Assembly (NCBI GenBank): GCA_032173965.1
Contig: CM063284.1
Location: 104,532,410-104,596,409, forward strand
Source of the DNA: Sitta carolinensis
Lineage: Eukaryota > Chordata > Aves > Passeriformes > Sittidae
Length of the DNA: 64,000 nucleotides
Direction: 5' to 3'
Shown here: positions 38,301 to 51,659 of the stretch, one piece after another
How the letters are laid out: each line of letters opens with the position of its first letter
How positions within the stretch are numbered: position 1 is the first letter of the stretch
Translations under genes and position numbers: made by a program
Notes under the pieces: model-generated
Told to the model about the DNA's origin: nothing
The model's database searches: none
Seen by the model: the letters and a program-made list of their open reading frames with translations, nothing else

Positions 38301-38700
38301 TGAGGGATATTTGCTGAAGTCTTAATGGTATAATGACAAGTGTGCAACACTCCATTTATACAGCTAGTCTGGGCACTTAGCACAGGTGACTGTATGAACA
38401 CATCGAGGATGTTTTTGGATATCCTGGGAAAAAATTCAGGAAATGCAAAGCAAAGGAAGCACAGAAAGCAAGGTTGCTATAGGATTTGAGTCAAGCACAT
38501 TGACCTCTAAAATCCAAAGCTGAAAATCAGATTAAACCATGACTAAACATGAGGATAGTATGTTTAAAAGGAATGCATTTACTTGTTGAATGTTACTTAA
38601 GAAGAATTAAGATTGAAAATTCACAAAACTTGAAGAAAATACCCATATGGAAAGAAAGAATATATTACATTTATTATCAAAAGTAGCACACTAAACATTA
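29301..38700. other. Intergenic DNA, no gene seen
   Basis: This is unique DNA with a pyrimidine tract at 33428-33476, a short TTGCCT tandem near 35206-35225 and a C-rich CACCCCTTCCCCCACCCCCTCCC tract near 37141. Some stretches (29300-29650, 31250-31480 and 32160-32400) look like unique regulatory-type DNA, rich in TAATTA-like and ATTTGCAT-like words. ORFs here are below 105 codons and unconvincing. Confidence 0.55.
33428..33476. repeat. Poly(T)/pyrimidine tract
   Basis: A T-rich stretch with scattered C ends in about 23 consecutive T. Confidence 0.9.
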
Positions 38701-39310
38701 TTTGTGTGGCAGAGGAGAGCTGACTCTCAAAACTCCAAGCAAATAAGACTTTGCTGGAAAACTTCAGTTTGTGGAAACTTCAATTTGGAGGGTATAACTT
38801 AAAACCCTGCTTCATCAAAGCTGAAATTTTTGTTCTCAGCCAATGTTCCCAGATACCTACTAATTTGGTGATAAGGCTCCCCTGGGAATGAGACTTCAGG
38901 TGTGAGTCCTTCTGCTGGCTCTTTCAGGGTGGGCTGAAGCCCAAATGTGTGACCATCTGAGGAAACTGTTCCTGTGGAAATCTGGGACAGGAATGACATG
39001 GCTACTGCTGCAGAGATGACTTCTGGGCAGCCAAGAGCTGTGTGGCTGCACTGCTGTACATCTCAGCAGACACCTGTGATGTGCAGCAGTTGTGGAACAG
39101 CCAGAGACAGGGCATGGGGGCATGCTGCCCACCCCTCTGGATGGACATCCCTCCAAAGGACTCTGTTTCTGCTTGAACTATGAACTTTCGCAGCAAGTCC
39201 CCTACTCAGCCATCAGTCTCAGGCCCACAGGATGGGAAATGTGGTTGCTCTTTGGTGTCAGCTTTTCATCAGATGGATCCACGTGATGTACATCCTACTA
39301 CCATTAAAAT
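38701..39310. other. G+C-richer block with overlapping short ORFs, unidentified
   Basis: Between 38799 and 39286 five open frames of 64-86 codons overlap on both strands, reflecting higher G+C and fewer stops than the surrounding DNA. None shows a recognisable protein motif. The block could be a worn retroelement piece (LTR or internal region), but I found no TG...CA boundaries, target duplication or reverse-transcriptase motif. Confidence 0.3.
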
Positions 39311-39580
39311 GCAATTCTCTTCCATGAATCCTTGCATGTAGGCAGGGGCTGCCACATTAGATCATTTGCAAGTCCTGCCACCATCTGGGATTTATGTGTA
39401 ATGTTACTCAAATGATATATGGTGCAGCCCCAGGAAAACGATGGCAGTGAAGAGAATGTACACTGAATGCATTCATCGACCCTATTCCATCTGAAGAAAT
39501 GCAATCATTCCCTGACACAAATTTTCTGCCTAGGAGGAGAAGGAGAATCTGTTAGAGTCTTCTGGTAATAGTGGGTTGTG

Positions 39581-39610
39581 GTTTTTTTTTGGTTTTGGTT
39601 TTTTTTTTTC
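39581..39610. repeat. T-rich (T4GG-type) simple repeat
   Basis: T runs are interrupted by GG: TTTTTTTTTGGTTTTGGTTT, then more T. Confidence 0.8.
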
Positions 39611-42354
39611 TTATAATAATTGTTTAAAAATTATTCTGTGCATTAAAGTTCATTTTACAATAGAGTAAATGTCATGAATGTATTGGTGAAATATTTTCAG
39701 GTTTGGGCCCATGTATCTGTCTGATTAAAGAAAGCTTGAGTTTTTCAGGCAGTCTCACATGTGATGAGGCGGTTGTTATAGCAACAATACATTTTTTATG
39801 AGTTGTAATAATGACAGAGCTACATCTTTTAAATTATCAGGATTTAAAGTTACAGCTGCTTTGTTTTGCCTTCCATTAACCCCTTAAAAGTAGTGAAATA
39901 TTTTCCTGGCTCTCTGGTAACATCTGTATGCTTTTCTGGAGTATGCAAAAAAAAAAAAAAGGAACTTTAAGAAGGGGCATACATCAAACGAATAGCATTG
40001 TGCCTCAAGAATATTGCTTTTTCCAAACCCACTGGGGTTACTTTTGCTATTTTTTAAATAAGTATGTTTCTCACAGTGATAGTCTTAAGTGTAGCCAAAG
40101 TGCTGGAAGGATTCCTGGGTATTCCCAAAATTAATATTGATGTTGCAGTAATAGGTTTTTAGGTTTCTTCTGGGAAGTTCAGGAAGCAATGGAACTTCAG
40201 TGATCCTTGTGACTTTCTTTTCTAGATATCCCTGCTGAAAAGATTTGGTTTAATTTGAGGTTTATTCTTCACCACAGCCTGCCAGCATTGTGCACATGCT
40301 CCAGACCACTGCTCAGCAAAAGTCCTGATGATACTGCTGGAGTGCAAACAGAGATGTTTTTCCAAAAGAAGAAGGATTTTTGTCTTCAGTGGAGAGGGGA
40401 CAGGAATTGTATTCACACAAAACTCACATTTGTCACCTCTCATGTATGGAGCAGAAATACCCAAATATTTCACTCTTAAGGCTTCTTTTAAACCTGGTTG
40501 CCCTCAACTTAAACAGCCCTGCTGTTGTTGACCAGGAAAATTTTATTCCTTTGGATAAGATAGGCTATACTAAAGAGAAATCATGAGTAGCTTTAAATAA
40601 ACTAGCCATGGTTAGGATACTTTTGGAGTCAGTTTGTGAGACTTTATTCTGGAGTGTATTCCATCTGTGCACAGGAGCATGTGTGCTTGGTCTGCACTGG
40701 ATTCAGGGCTCCTCTACTTGCAGCCTGAGGAACGAATGTTTCAGCTCACTAGTTCTCCTTTCTACTGATGTTGCTAATATCTGAAAAGGAGTTGTGGAAG
40801 GATAGCACAAATAGAAGTTATCTGTAGAGAAAACCAGAAGTAGAATCCAAGAAGAATCCACTTTTCCTCACTGTTAAGGAAGCCACACATTTAAATTATA
40901 AAAAAATTACAACGTAGAGTTAGCTTTTATGTGTCCTGTGTGTCTAAGAAAAATGTTTTTCTTGTTTCTGAAAGTATTTGAAAGAATATTTGGTCCTTTA
41001 TTACTGTCAAGCTTCTTTACCCCTTAGGCCATCTGTTGACAAGCTTCAATATATCATTGCTTCTAAACACCTAAGAGACCATTTTAAATGTTAAAAAATC
41101 CCATACCCATCTGTTCTTTGAATAAATTTCAATTAAAGGGAAAAAGGGCATTTTTATGTAGAATTTGGCCATAAATGGAGCATGCTTTGTTCAACACTGA
41201 TAATCAGCTTTTCTGTCCCCTCTCCTCTGTTTGAAAGTAAGGTCATACTCACACTCCTTTTGGCATCTGAAGAAAACTATTACTCTTGGATAAGATTGCT
41301 TTTACAAAATAAGACAAATCATCATAATAATTGAAAAGGTCCATTCCATGGTTTTACAATTGAAGGTTTTATTTTCCATATGCATTCAAGCAAATACTAC
41401 ATTAGCATATTCACTGCTCGAAAATAACCATTTTCTGATTGTCTTCAAGGGATGGACTGTTTGAGAAATACCAGGAAAGACTTTATATGTAGTTTGTGGG
41501 TGGAACAAAATATAACTTTGTCTACAAAATCTGCTTTTAGTTTAATTCTTAGGAATGAATTAATAAGTATTGCTCTAGTATGCATGAATATTTGATTTTG
41601 TACTTCATATGATATGAATGCTGCCTGATACACACATGCAACTTCATGAGTTTGGAAATTTTTTCCTCCTTCCCAGACTTGTTTGAAGGAGGACTCTGGA
41701 ATATGAGACTAAGATCTGAAAGGAGGTAGAGTCCTCAAACATAGAAGTCACTAAAGCTAGAGTTCCTAAGAATTTCACTTGTTGGATGAGTAGAAGTTTT
41801 ACTTTTTAATTTCTTTTATTAAGAGCAATGACTTAGAAAGAAGTAGAATACAATTTAGCAATGAGAAATGCAAATGTAGGTCAGGATAGTCATATACAGG
41901 TGCAGAATGGAGAATAAGAGCAATGCAGGAACACTGCAGAGGAGGTTATTAGTTACAAAGGTTCTCATGATGGACATGAGTCATAATGTTGTGGTAAAGC
42001 AAACATCACATTATGGTGTATATAAAATAATGCACTACCCCTCAGATATACGAAGTAATAACATCCTGTGGTGGCACAGCCTCCACTGCAGAGATGTGGC
42101 TTGTATGGGTATTAAATTTAGTACATATATGAATGACAAAATAATTTAAAAAAGGATATAAATAAACCGTAGAATCATGTAAGATATAAAATTGACCAGA
42201 TAAAGTAATAGAATTTACTGCATATTTCTCCTTTTCTACTATTTTTTTTTTTAATCTCTTCCCAAAGGTTTTCAATTCAAAACTGAAAAAAAAAAAGGAG
42301 AGACAAGAAGGAAGATCAACTTCTTTTCTACCTCTGTTGTTTTTCGAAGACAGG
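39611..42354. other. Intergenic DNA, no gene seen
   Basis: Three overlapping + strand frames lie at 40255-40586 together with one on the - strand. None shows codon or motif evidence of a protein. Otherwise this is AT-rich unique DNA with an A run near 39947-39960. Confidence 0.6.
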
Positions 42355-42530
42355 GAATACTAAGTCGAGGAATTGACTTCAGGATGAGAAATATTCTTTT
42401 AACAAAGCAATGAAGTGCTGAAATAGATTGCTGGGAGACTGCTGGAATCTGTCAGATTGCCTTTAGGAACAGGCTGGAAGGAAATCTGTCAGGAAAGACA
42501 GTTGATCCTTAGGGTGAAGAAATAACATAA
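42355..42530 (+). mobile_element. CR1 LINE 3'-region relic, sense
   Basis: The + strand reads like degraded CR1 in sense orientation. It has AGGATGAGAAATATTCTTTTAAC, a GAAGTGCTGAAATAGATTGC segment (compare CR1 GAAGCACTGGAATAGGTTGC), and GGAACAGGCTGGAAGGAAATCTGTCAGGAA near the end. It is heavily diverged. The end points are approximate. Confidence 0.65.
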
Positions 42531-44232
42531 ATAATCTCTTCAGCTCTGCTTTATAGATTTCTATGTGTATTCTGGGGTGCTGTTTTGACTTACAACACTC
42601 ATGGACTGTACAAAGCTAACCAAGTCTATGTGTTTTGATTTTCTTACACCTTCCTTTATTTGTGAATGTTCAGAAACAGCTAGTAGATCATGTAGCTGGT
42701 ATTTCAGGAGATGAGGTAAGTGAATATTTCAAAAAAAGGATGTTTGAAAAAATTTTACTCATTAAATGACACTAAGATTTTTGCAATGAGGTGATGCTAT
42801 AGAACTAAAATAAAATGTTCCAATATAGAGTCATATTAGCTTTAATCTATGGAACCTTGGACTACCCAGCTGAAGACATTAGGCAAGTGGGTTTTGGTTA
42901 ATTTAAAGACTTCCCATTTCTTAGTAACTAGGCATGAATAAATGCACAAGCTCCCATCCTGCAGCTGGAACACAGTCAGCTGTAAGAAGGATTACTCTAA
43001 GGTGCTGAAGATGTGCTGTAAAAAGTCCTTAAGATGAGTGGAAATACCTTATTTCAGTTTCATCTACAATGCCTCTCAGACAGGGCTAGTCCTCTGTATC
43101 ATTTAGTGAATGCTTCATTTACTCCATTTGGTGACCAGGTAATCTCCTCCACACCATTCATTTTAGTAGTAGCACTTCTTTGTCAAGTAGTTCTTCAATG
43201 ATTTGGGCAGGTATTGAAAACATGGACTTTGGAAGTAACTGGAGTGGTACCAAATACTGATAATTTTTTGCAGCAGAAAAAACACTTTCTCTCACCGTCA
43301 CCCTTGGAATGTGTGAAATGGGGTACAATGCAAAAGCAGTGAGTTCACCTCCAATTTTTTGTTTTAAGGAACAAGTGAATGCCTGTAGATAGCCTGACAG
43401 GTGTAGGAGGTGTCTGTGCACAGGATGGTTTTCTGGGCAAGGCTCAGGCATTGGCTTTCCTGCTTGACTTCAGTCACACGTTCACAGGTTACACAGACAA
43501 CTGTAGAGGATGTTGGACAGCTGCTGTCCTGGGCTGCGAGTGAAAATCCTTTAGGTGTCTTCTAGGTGGTTACAGCACCAAGTGAGAGCTCCAAAGATTC
43601 CCTTCCAATGCCGAGGTTTGCTCATACATGGTGGGAGTATGATGAGAACTACCCCCAAGGACTTAGCCCTTTCTTGGAGGGCAAGGAGGCATAGATGTAT
43701 CTGTGTCTGGCCAAAGCTGTTTCTGTTTTCTTTACCTATTTTTCATTTATCTGTTACCTGTTTTTCCTCTCCATCTCTCTTTTTATAGACAGAGGCACTT
43801 CACACCAGTTCGACTTGGTGTTTGAATTTTCCTGAAAAATATCCATTTTCATTTATTTTTCTATACTAGGTACTATTTATATTTTTTCTTTTTTCACTTT
43901 TACGTTCTTTTTCTCATTACCTCCTGGTATTTAATAAAATCCTAGGGAATTCAGACCATGACTTTCATTACCTATGGGAAAGCTTTTTTTGCCTAGCTTA
44001 ACTTCAATGGACTTTAATATTTTTTGTCAGTGCAGTGATATAAACACATGGTTTTATGGAAACTTAGTTCATCTCAATGACGATCATATGGAAATATTGC
44101 TTACTATCAAAATACTAGTAAGAGACTATTTAACAATGGTGATACAGATCTGTTCTACAGTGAACAGGAAATCCAGATTATGCTGTTACCTGAAAAAAAG
44201 GCTGCATACAGAGCTTACTTCTTGAGTTGTCT
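42531..44232. other. Intergenic DNA, no gene seen
   Basis: This is unique AT-rich sequence. Open frames at 43158-43451 (-) and 43555-43788 (+) have no recognisable similarity. Confidence 0.6.
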
Positions 44233-44510
44233 TAGAATCACAGAATAAGCTGAGTTGGAAGGGACCCACAAGGATCGTCAAATCCAGCTCCTGGATTCAG
44301 GAAGCTTCCTCTTCACAGGACAGGCCCAGGAACCACGCCATTGCCTGAGAACATTGTCCAAACAGTTCTTGAACTCTGTCAGGCTGGTGCTGTGACCACT
44401 TCCTTGGGGAGCTGTTCCAGTGCCCAGCCACCGTCTGAGTGGAAAACCTTTTTCTAATATCCAAACCTCCCCTGACACTCAGCTTCATGCTGTTCTGATG
44501 TGGATTCTGT
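44233..44510 (-). mobile_element. CR1 LINE 3'-end fragment
   Basis: AGAATCACAGAATAAGCTGAGTTGGAAGGGACCCACAAGGATC at the left is the complement of a CR1 3' end. It is followed by GAGCTGTTCCAGTGCCCAGCC and GTGGAAAACCTTTTTCTAATATCCAAACCTCCCCTGAC, all standard CR1 3' segment. It is the best-preserved CR1 copy in the window, 5'-truncated at about 280 bp. Confidence 0.92.
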
Positions 44511-44597
44511 CACTGATCACCATGTTTAAAAAGGGATTAAAGTTGACTTGTTCATTATTCCCAAATAGTAAAAAATGTCTTGATTTTAGGTTTATCC

Positions 44598-44628
44598 TTT
44601 TTTTTCTTTTTTTTTTTTTTTTTTTTTT
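44598..44628. repeat. Poly(T) tract
   Basis: T8, C, then 22 T. It lies to the right of the CR1 copy and is not part of it. Confidence 0.9.
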
Positions 44629-47180
44629 AACCATAAATAACAAAATTTAGGACTAAATCTCAAAATTGTCTTTCCTTGTACTAATAAGGAGGCCATTTTC
44701 AAACAACTTTTCCCAAAATCCTGAAAAATATCTATATAATATGATTTTCTAAAAGATTCTAATATTCCTAAAAGGCTGCAATAGTCCTAAAAGTTCTGAT
44801 GCTAATCCTCCTTCTTAAGTACTTTTCTCCTACTTGGGACAATTTTTTCAAAGTAGCTCCAAAATACTGAGTCAGCCAACTCCATGTGATACACACATTG
44901 AACTTAAAATGTCAAAACAAGATCCATGTTCCTGAAAAACAGCAAAAACAGAATCATTTTTTTTCCCAAATTTATAATTTATCAGTCTCTTTTTTTAGCC
45001 TGGAGGCAAGTAATGAAAAATTCACGTTTCTCTTCTGCCTGGGAACTGCTTCACGTCATCAAGTGAAGAGTGAGCACATTACATGCTGGTAATGTGCTGT
45101 AATGGTATGAAAGCTGTTAATTTCATGAGATAATGGTATGACTCTTTGAATTGCTGAGCAGAACCAAATAGCTTGGTGAGAGGTGAGGAAAGGTATTTTC
45201 TTATTTCCAGCTTCCTTAATTAGTTCAGCCAATAGATGTTTTGTTTTGGACCATATAATGACTTTGCACTATTCTATTTATTCACATAAGAAAAGTCTTG
45301 TTTTTTGATTCCTTTGACATGTGGCTAGACAGAAGCCTTAGAAGTCACATTCATGTGTTCCATCAGCATAAGGGCAGATGATGTTCTAGTGAAAGAAACA
45401 GGAACTGACTTTCAAAGGTGCTGAGAAGAGTATCTGAAAAAAACAGGTACTAATAAGGAATCATGAATATAAAACTGTAAAATATGAACCTAAATCAACT
45501 GCCACATGAACTGTTTTCACTGAAATTTAAAATGTTGTGGTATGGGAGCCACAATTATTCTATGATATTATCTTTAAAAGGATATCTTTGATGATCTGTC
45601 AGCTCCTGAAGCTGTGAGCAACCCATAAGACACTTCTTGCTTACACCAGAGGCACAGAAGGGTAATTAATGAAAATCTCCAAGTGCTGAAACAATGAAGT
45701 TAATGAGATTTTGAAATTTTGCATGCCTGGGGTCAATATCATTCATTTTGACCTTCTCCAGAGAGCTAAGAAGGCAAAACAGAATAAAGCTGTAATGAGT
45801 GAAAGCACCTGACCTGTGCAGACATGAGCATTTGGCTGCCTGAGTCTTCCAGGTGATGGAGAAGAAGCAGTATCAGGTTTTAATTTTTTTTTTTTTTTTT
45901 AAGATACCCTTACCATGTTTGCTTCAGGTCTGGCTGGTGGCTAAAGAGCAAGTGACACTGAAAGAAAAGACCAAGACAGGGCTAGTGATCTCTTACAAAG
46001 ATCATCAATGCAAATCTCAGGATGGCTGTGATTCAAAAACTGAGATATCCTGCAAAACCTCCATCCCTCCATCTTCCCCAAGCAGGAAGATAGGCAGAAT
46101 CTGAGAAATTACTGTGATGTTTTGCACAGGCCATAGAGAGATGTGTAAAAATATGTATTTTGTCATATTAGTTAACGTCAATATTGGGTACTTATGCTAC
46201 AAAATGACAATGTTATGACAATGACAAATGTCTGAATGTTATGATAAGAATACATTATAATCATAAAAATTACCATAAAAACTGCTTATAATAAAAGAAG
46301 AACTCTACAAGAAAGCCAGAGAATCACTTACTAGGAAAAACTGACAGCCTTAAAGTCAGTTGTTGAAAAAGTAGATGTATTTTAAGAAAATATATTGGTT
46401 CAGGCATAATTTGTTATATAAAGTTTTCAGCCAAAGATAAAGGGTAACTTATCCACAGCTAAATTTACCTTCATAACTGAACTAGCAAAATAATTTCAAA
46501 AGTCTTGGATTCCAAATATTCACTTAGGACCTTGAGTAATAGCTAAACCACATTTTTTTATTTCTAACAGAAGTGTATTGCTTCAAGAGAATAACATGAC
46601 ATTGTCACCACAGGTACTGCAGAGTTCTGAATATATGAAAGGATTTTGTGGATTCTGATCATGTGTAAGTTGTTTCCAACCCTTTGTACCCACTGAGAGT
46701 CCTGTACTGTACTGAGAACAGCCTGGAAGCCCTGACAAATACCTGGTAGTGCTAACAGCTGGAGTAGGCAGAATGTGAACTCCCTGAAATGGAAAGTCAT
46801 CCAAAAACATGCTTCTTGGATCCCAACCCTCCTTTACTTCCTAGTAGCTAATTAAATATTTCCATCAAAGTGAATTAATAAAAGTAAGTTAAAAATTAAT
46901 GTTGATGAAGTGCTTCATATACTCTTCTATGCAGGGTTTTGTATCTGTCCCTTATGGGCAAGAATAGCTGAACCAGATATTTCCACAGTGATTTTTTAAT
47001 GCATTTTTGTGATGTGACTAATATTTGTTGACAGTTTATTACAGGTTGCCATTGTGGACCCATGGGCTTTTGTGGAGCTTCAGGAGAGAGCCTGCAGAGA
47101 GAAACAGGACATGCAGAAAATGTGACTTCAGTGGAAAAATGGAATAAACTTGGTTAATTTACGGAGAAAACTTTAATGGA
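44629..47180. other. Intergenic DNA, no gene seen
   Basis: This is AT-rich DNA with a 10-bp-arm hairpin (45073-45098), a 17-T run (45884-45900) and clustered short direct repeats of ATGACAAT/GTTATGA type (46205-46245). No coding region is supported. Confidence 0.6.
45073..45098. repeat. Perfect 10-bp-arm hairpin
   Basis: AGCACATTAC (45073-45082) and GTAATGTGCT (45089-45098) are exact reverse complements around a 6-nt loop ATGCTG. Confidence 0.85.
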
Positions 47181-47184
47181 TCTT

Positions 47185-47460
47185 GTGGCAGTCTTCAAGT
47201 ACATAAAAAGTCTCTGCTAAGAGAAGGAGCATTTTCTCATACTGAATTCAAACAATTGCCGTGGTGGTCCAGTTTGAGCGTTAATAGGACTTAATATTTA
47301 TTAAGTATATTTAAACTCAACAATAAAATGCTTAGCGGACCTGGAAAAACTCCATTTGGGGATTTAAGGAATTATTTAGACACAACCTGTCAATATTTCT
47401 GTAGATGACTTGAACTGGGGTAGGAGATGGACAATGTCACTTCTCAGAGTTGCTTTGAGC
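47185..47460 (+). mobile_element. CR1 LINE 3'-region relic, sense
   Basis: The + strand has GCAGTCTTCAAGTACATAAAAAG and later ACCTGTCAATATTTCTGTAGATG, then a GGAGATGGACAATGTCACTTCTC segment. Together they recall the sense CR1 3' region (CTTCAAATACATAAAAGG, then CTGGACTAGATGACCTCT). It is strongly diverged and the boundaries are approximate. Confidence 0.6.
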
Positions 47461-50400
47461 CCCATGTTTGTGTCCCTGTGGTTTTCTTCTGGAATGCCCT
47501 CTGTGCAGTAATGTATTATCAATATCAATTAATGAACTGAAAGATTCAGGGAATGTGGTGGTGAAACTTTCTCATTGGTAGCAGGAGGTTAACATCAGAT
47601 AAGAGCTATTGTACTCCTGTTCCTATTTCCTAGTCTATTCAACTGTTAGTGTCATTGTTGTGCTGCTTGGCATGGTATTAAAAACACTCAATAAAAATGC
47701 CAAAATAGTATGGGGCAAAGGAGATCTCATAGAAGACCTGCAATTTTCCATCACTTTGCTGCTTAGCACCTCACAAAGCAGACCCTTTAAACTGTGGGAA
47801 AACCAAATTGTTTAGTCATTTTAATAGAAAGAGAAGCATCTAAATTATAAGCAACAGTTTTGCTGTTATGTCTACTTAGGGGGTAAATAAAGACAACATA
47901 GCATTTCTTCCTTGGGTGATAAGAGATTGACTCTCTTTGTGTCTACTACTTCTCTCCCCAGCTAATAATATAAAAAAATCACAGTACCCTCACCATTACT
48001 TTCACTGAATTCAGTAGAGCTGGTGGCTGATTTTAGGTCAGTATTATAATTAGACTAGTATGCTACCATTTTATTTTAATCTCATGGAGAGCTGAAGCAC
48101 AGGTGTATTCAAGGCTGATTAAGCCTGCAAAATTCTTTAATGAAATGCAGAGTAGATATGTATAATTTTTTGCAATATATTTCAATTATTTCAGTGGTAG
48201 GTATGCGTTGCCGTGTGATTTAGATTAAATGTATTTTAAATGCATTGCTATTCATTTTAATAAAGAAAACAGTACAGTCTATAAGTGATTTGAATATTTA
48301 ATCATGTACAGAACAGGCAGAATAAATGAAGAAAAGAATGCTGCTAGAAAGCTGACTCAACTCTTCTATCATTCGGTGTGTAATCATGTAAGAGTCCATG
48401 GTATTCAATAAAAATCTTCAGGAAAAAAACTTGTAGAAGAGAAAGAAAAAACATACCTCAACTTCTTTGTGGTGCTTGTTGAGGACTCGTGCAGACCATG
48501 CATCTTATGGAAATGGCTGTCCTTAGTTTTCCTGAAAGGGCAGCTCACTCACGTGTCAAATTCTGTGCTCAACAGAGCAAATGTTCTAAGTTCAAAGTGT
48601 GTATTAATTATGTACTTAACTATTTGCAAACAGTACATCACAAATTTTAAATTGCTGGCATACTCTGGGGAAGCATAAAAAGGTGAAGTTTTCTCCTGGA
48701 ACACTGGGGAAGATTTTTGTCTCTTCTACTTGAAATACCAACACAGTAGGTTCCTGAGAAATGGTGGACAATGATTTGGCATTGCTGAGCACCCTTTACT
48801 TCCATCAGTTGTTACTGGAACTCTGCATGTTTTGGCAGCCCTGAATGGAATGGATTTATCAGATTCCAAAAGACGTGAGGCAAATGAATCCTGCAGATAA
48901 CTCCATGGTTACAGGTACCCTATGAACATTGATATCTTGAGAAATCCAACTGGTATTGTTTATGGAATAAAACACCCACAAAGTGGAATCCCTGGATTTA
49001 TGTCCCATTTGGATATAACATGTAAACATAATTTACTCCCTGTGGTGTTTAAATATTTTGGGTTGTCTTAAAGACCACTGTTGGGTCTGTTTGCTTGTTT
49101 GGGTTGGTTTGTCTCTCTTTTTCCCCCTCTTAAGAGCCAGCATTGCACAAATAAGTTGCCAGTGTTCTGTACACTTCCACCTGCAGCTTTCAGCATGGGT
49201 TGCATCCATTGGAAGTCCACAGTGGCATTACAGAATAACAATCCCTTCAGACTTGAACAGCTGAAGTCATACAAAAGATTTTGTCATTTGTCATTATAAT
49301 CCAATACAGCAAAACAGTTACCTTATAGGGATGAGGACGGGAAAGGCTTTTATATGATTACATCACAAGATGATAAATGAGAGCAATTTATGTTCATTAT
49401 GAGAACAGCATCCCAAGGAGAATGTTGTTATAAATTTTGTCCTGCTCTCCCTTCCTCCATGGCAAACTAGCACAGCAGCTTAGAAATAAGCAAGCAGGCT
49501 CTGAAAACAATCCTGACAGAGGAAAGCAAACAATGGAAGATTTGTCTGCATTTTGCAATAGCAAGAGAATTGAGAATTAGAAAAGTAAAGGAGAAACACA
49601 GAACAATAATTAGGACAAATCCTTAAAGTTGCCCCTTTTTATTGTATTGAATAAATAATATTTTTGTTTAGTAAATGTTCATTCTCTGTGGAAAAAAATA
49701 AAGTATTTGTGAAGTGGAACAAAATAATATCTTGAAAATCATACAATGAAAACATTTTATTTGATAAACTGAAACTGTTTCAATTTGAATGTAAACACTG
49801 AATATTTTAGTGTTTATTACAAATGTGAAAGAAAAGTATTTAAAACTTGTAATTATTCTTACATTTTCTTGTAAGCTAGAGATGTCAATTTCCCCCCCAG
49901 CAATTTTAGGTTGACACAGCTGCATTTTCAAAGGAAGAAATTTTTGGTGGGTAAGTTTTCAATTCAGTCTATAACTGAATGACTATTAAGGTTAGCAATT
50001 AGCTAATCCTCCCTTCCTTTTCCCATATATATCACTGCAGCAGAAACAACAGAAACAAAATCCTCTGATGCATTTGATTTCTGTGGCCTGCTAATGGCCA
50101 AATATTCAGCCATGATGCCTTAGTTTGTGGTTATGTGGTCTGGATTCCAGGATTAAGACCAGCAGCATTCAGTCTTGTATCTTTAAGTCAAACTAAAATG
50201 ATGTTAGGAGGTCTGCTTTCCTCTTTCTACCTGTATTTTTCTTCTCTCCAACACTTTAAGAATCTCTTTATCCTCCCCGTATCACCTGTGATATTTACAA
50301 GTTGGTCATGGAAAAAGCAATGCAAACACTCTTTGTACTGATAGAGGAAAAGATCAAGCATGGGCTCAAACACCTGTGTCTCCTAAATCTTTATTGGTGT

Positions 50401-51659
50401 GTGCTCTGAAGCTGATTGATGCCATTACTGAAGAGTGACTTGTCTGCACAAGTAAAAGGGAAGAGTGTGAATTGAACTGGTACTTTTGTGGAATAGTCAG
50501 CATTAATGGTCCAGGGTCTTGTGACGCTCATACAGCCCTCCAACAGTCCCTCCCTTTACTTTTCTGCTGAATTGAAGAGCTTAAAAATAGTACTGAGGAA
50601 CTCTGTGAAGCTCTGTTTGTCCCATAACTGTGATGGGGGAGCAAGAGGGCCCCGGCTGAAGGGAATTGCAGATACTGTGTGTTCACATCAGCAGGTGATG
50701 TCAGGACATCAGGGGAGTAGCAGAGTAAGAGGCAACCTGGACTGGATCTGGATACTGCAGCTTATTTAAGAACTGATGAGATTATGGCTAAACAATCTCC
50801 CTGTCTTCAACCCCAAATTTTCTTATCCTATTACTTCCCTGTCCCACTGAGGTAGGAGATGAGTGAGAGGCTAGGCAGGCATTTGGACCTTAACCAAGGT
50901 TAATCAGCCATGCAAAGTCAGTCACTGAGGTTTATGTATTCCTCTAACTCATGGAGGTGAGTCTGGGGGAGAAAAACTAGTACTTAAAAACTCTTCAGTA
51001 TGAAGTGGCCTCAGCATGAGATACTTCAGGTCTGTATTGTCCTTCAGGTTATTTTTTGCTACCAGTCAAATACTTCAGCAAATTATGATAGGTGGTTGTT
51101 ACACCTGTAGTCAAGGTAGATGCTGTGAATTTCAAAGCATTTAAAACACTTGTAGGAGACAATACATATTTTTTATTTGAATCTTTCTCTTGTTTATAGG
51201 TTGAAACTACCTACATGACATAGTTTATTAAACATTTACTTGTGAGAACAACTGTAAATAATTTTTCTTTACACCAGATGTTGTGGACCTAGCCAAGCAA
51301 ACCTGCTCTAATCATACCTATCACTACTGACCTAAGTGAATAAACTCACTTTCCTATTTCCAGCAATATATTTTCTCCTAAATAAAAATTCTATTGGTTT
51401 CTAGCATTTTGCAGTGTTTCCCAATACTGGAAAGAGTTCATGTATAATCAAGTTATTTCTTCTTATTGTAGTTTCAGCTAGTCTAGAAATCTAGCACACC
51501 AAAATATTTCTTGGTGTGTTAAAAAAAAAAAAAGCACCACATACAGCAATGTATATTATGAGCTATCCTCCCAATAGCAACACTGTCAAATCTTCTATTT
51601 GGAAGGTGGCAAGCAGAAAATGGTATTAATTTCTCTGCCATGATTTCTTCCAAGCCTCC
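47461..51659. other. Intergenic DNA, no gene seen
   Basis: This is AT-rich unique DNA. The stretch 47960-48330, full of TAATTA, ATTTAAAT and GATTAA words, has the look of unique regulatory sequence. A hairpin with 8-bp arms (51495-51502 and 51511-51518) is followed by 13 A (51521-51533). No coding region is supported. Confidence 0.6.

Noticed and set aside
38041..38401. Two overlapping - strand ORFs of 93-104 codons
   Set aside because: Both frames are open by chance over an AT/T-rich stretch. No motif or splice context was found.
40255..40586. Cluster of three overlapping + strand ORFs
   Set aside because: All three frames are open at once, so no single frame is favoured. There is no recognisable protein.
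44278..44488. Two - strand ORFs of 63-66 codons
   Set aside because: They lie entirely within the CR1 3' end, which is non-coding in truncated copies.
45853..46104. 83-codon ORF beginning with a Phe run
   Set aside because: The run is encoded by the 17-T tract, and the remainder has no recognised similarity.
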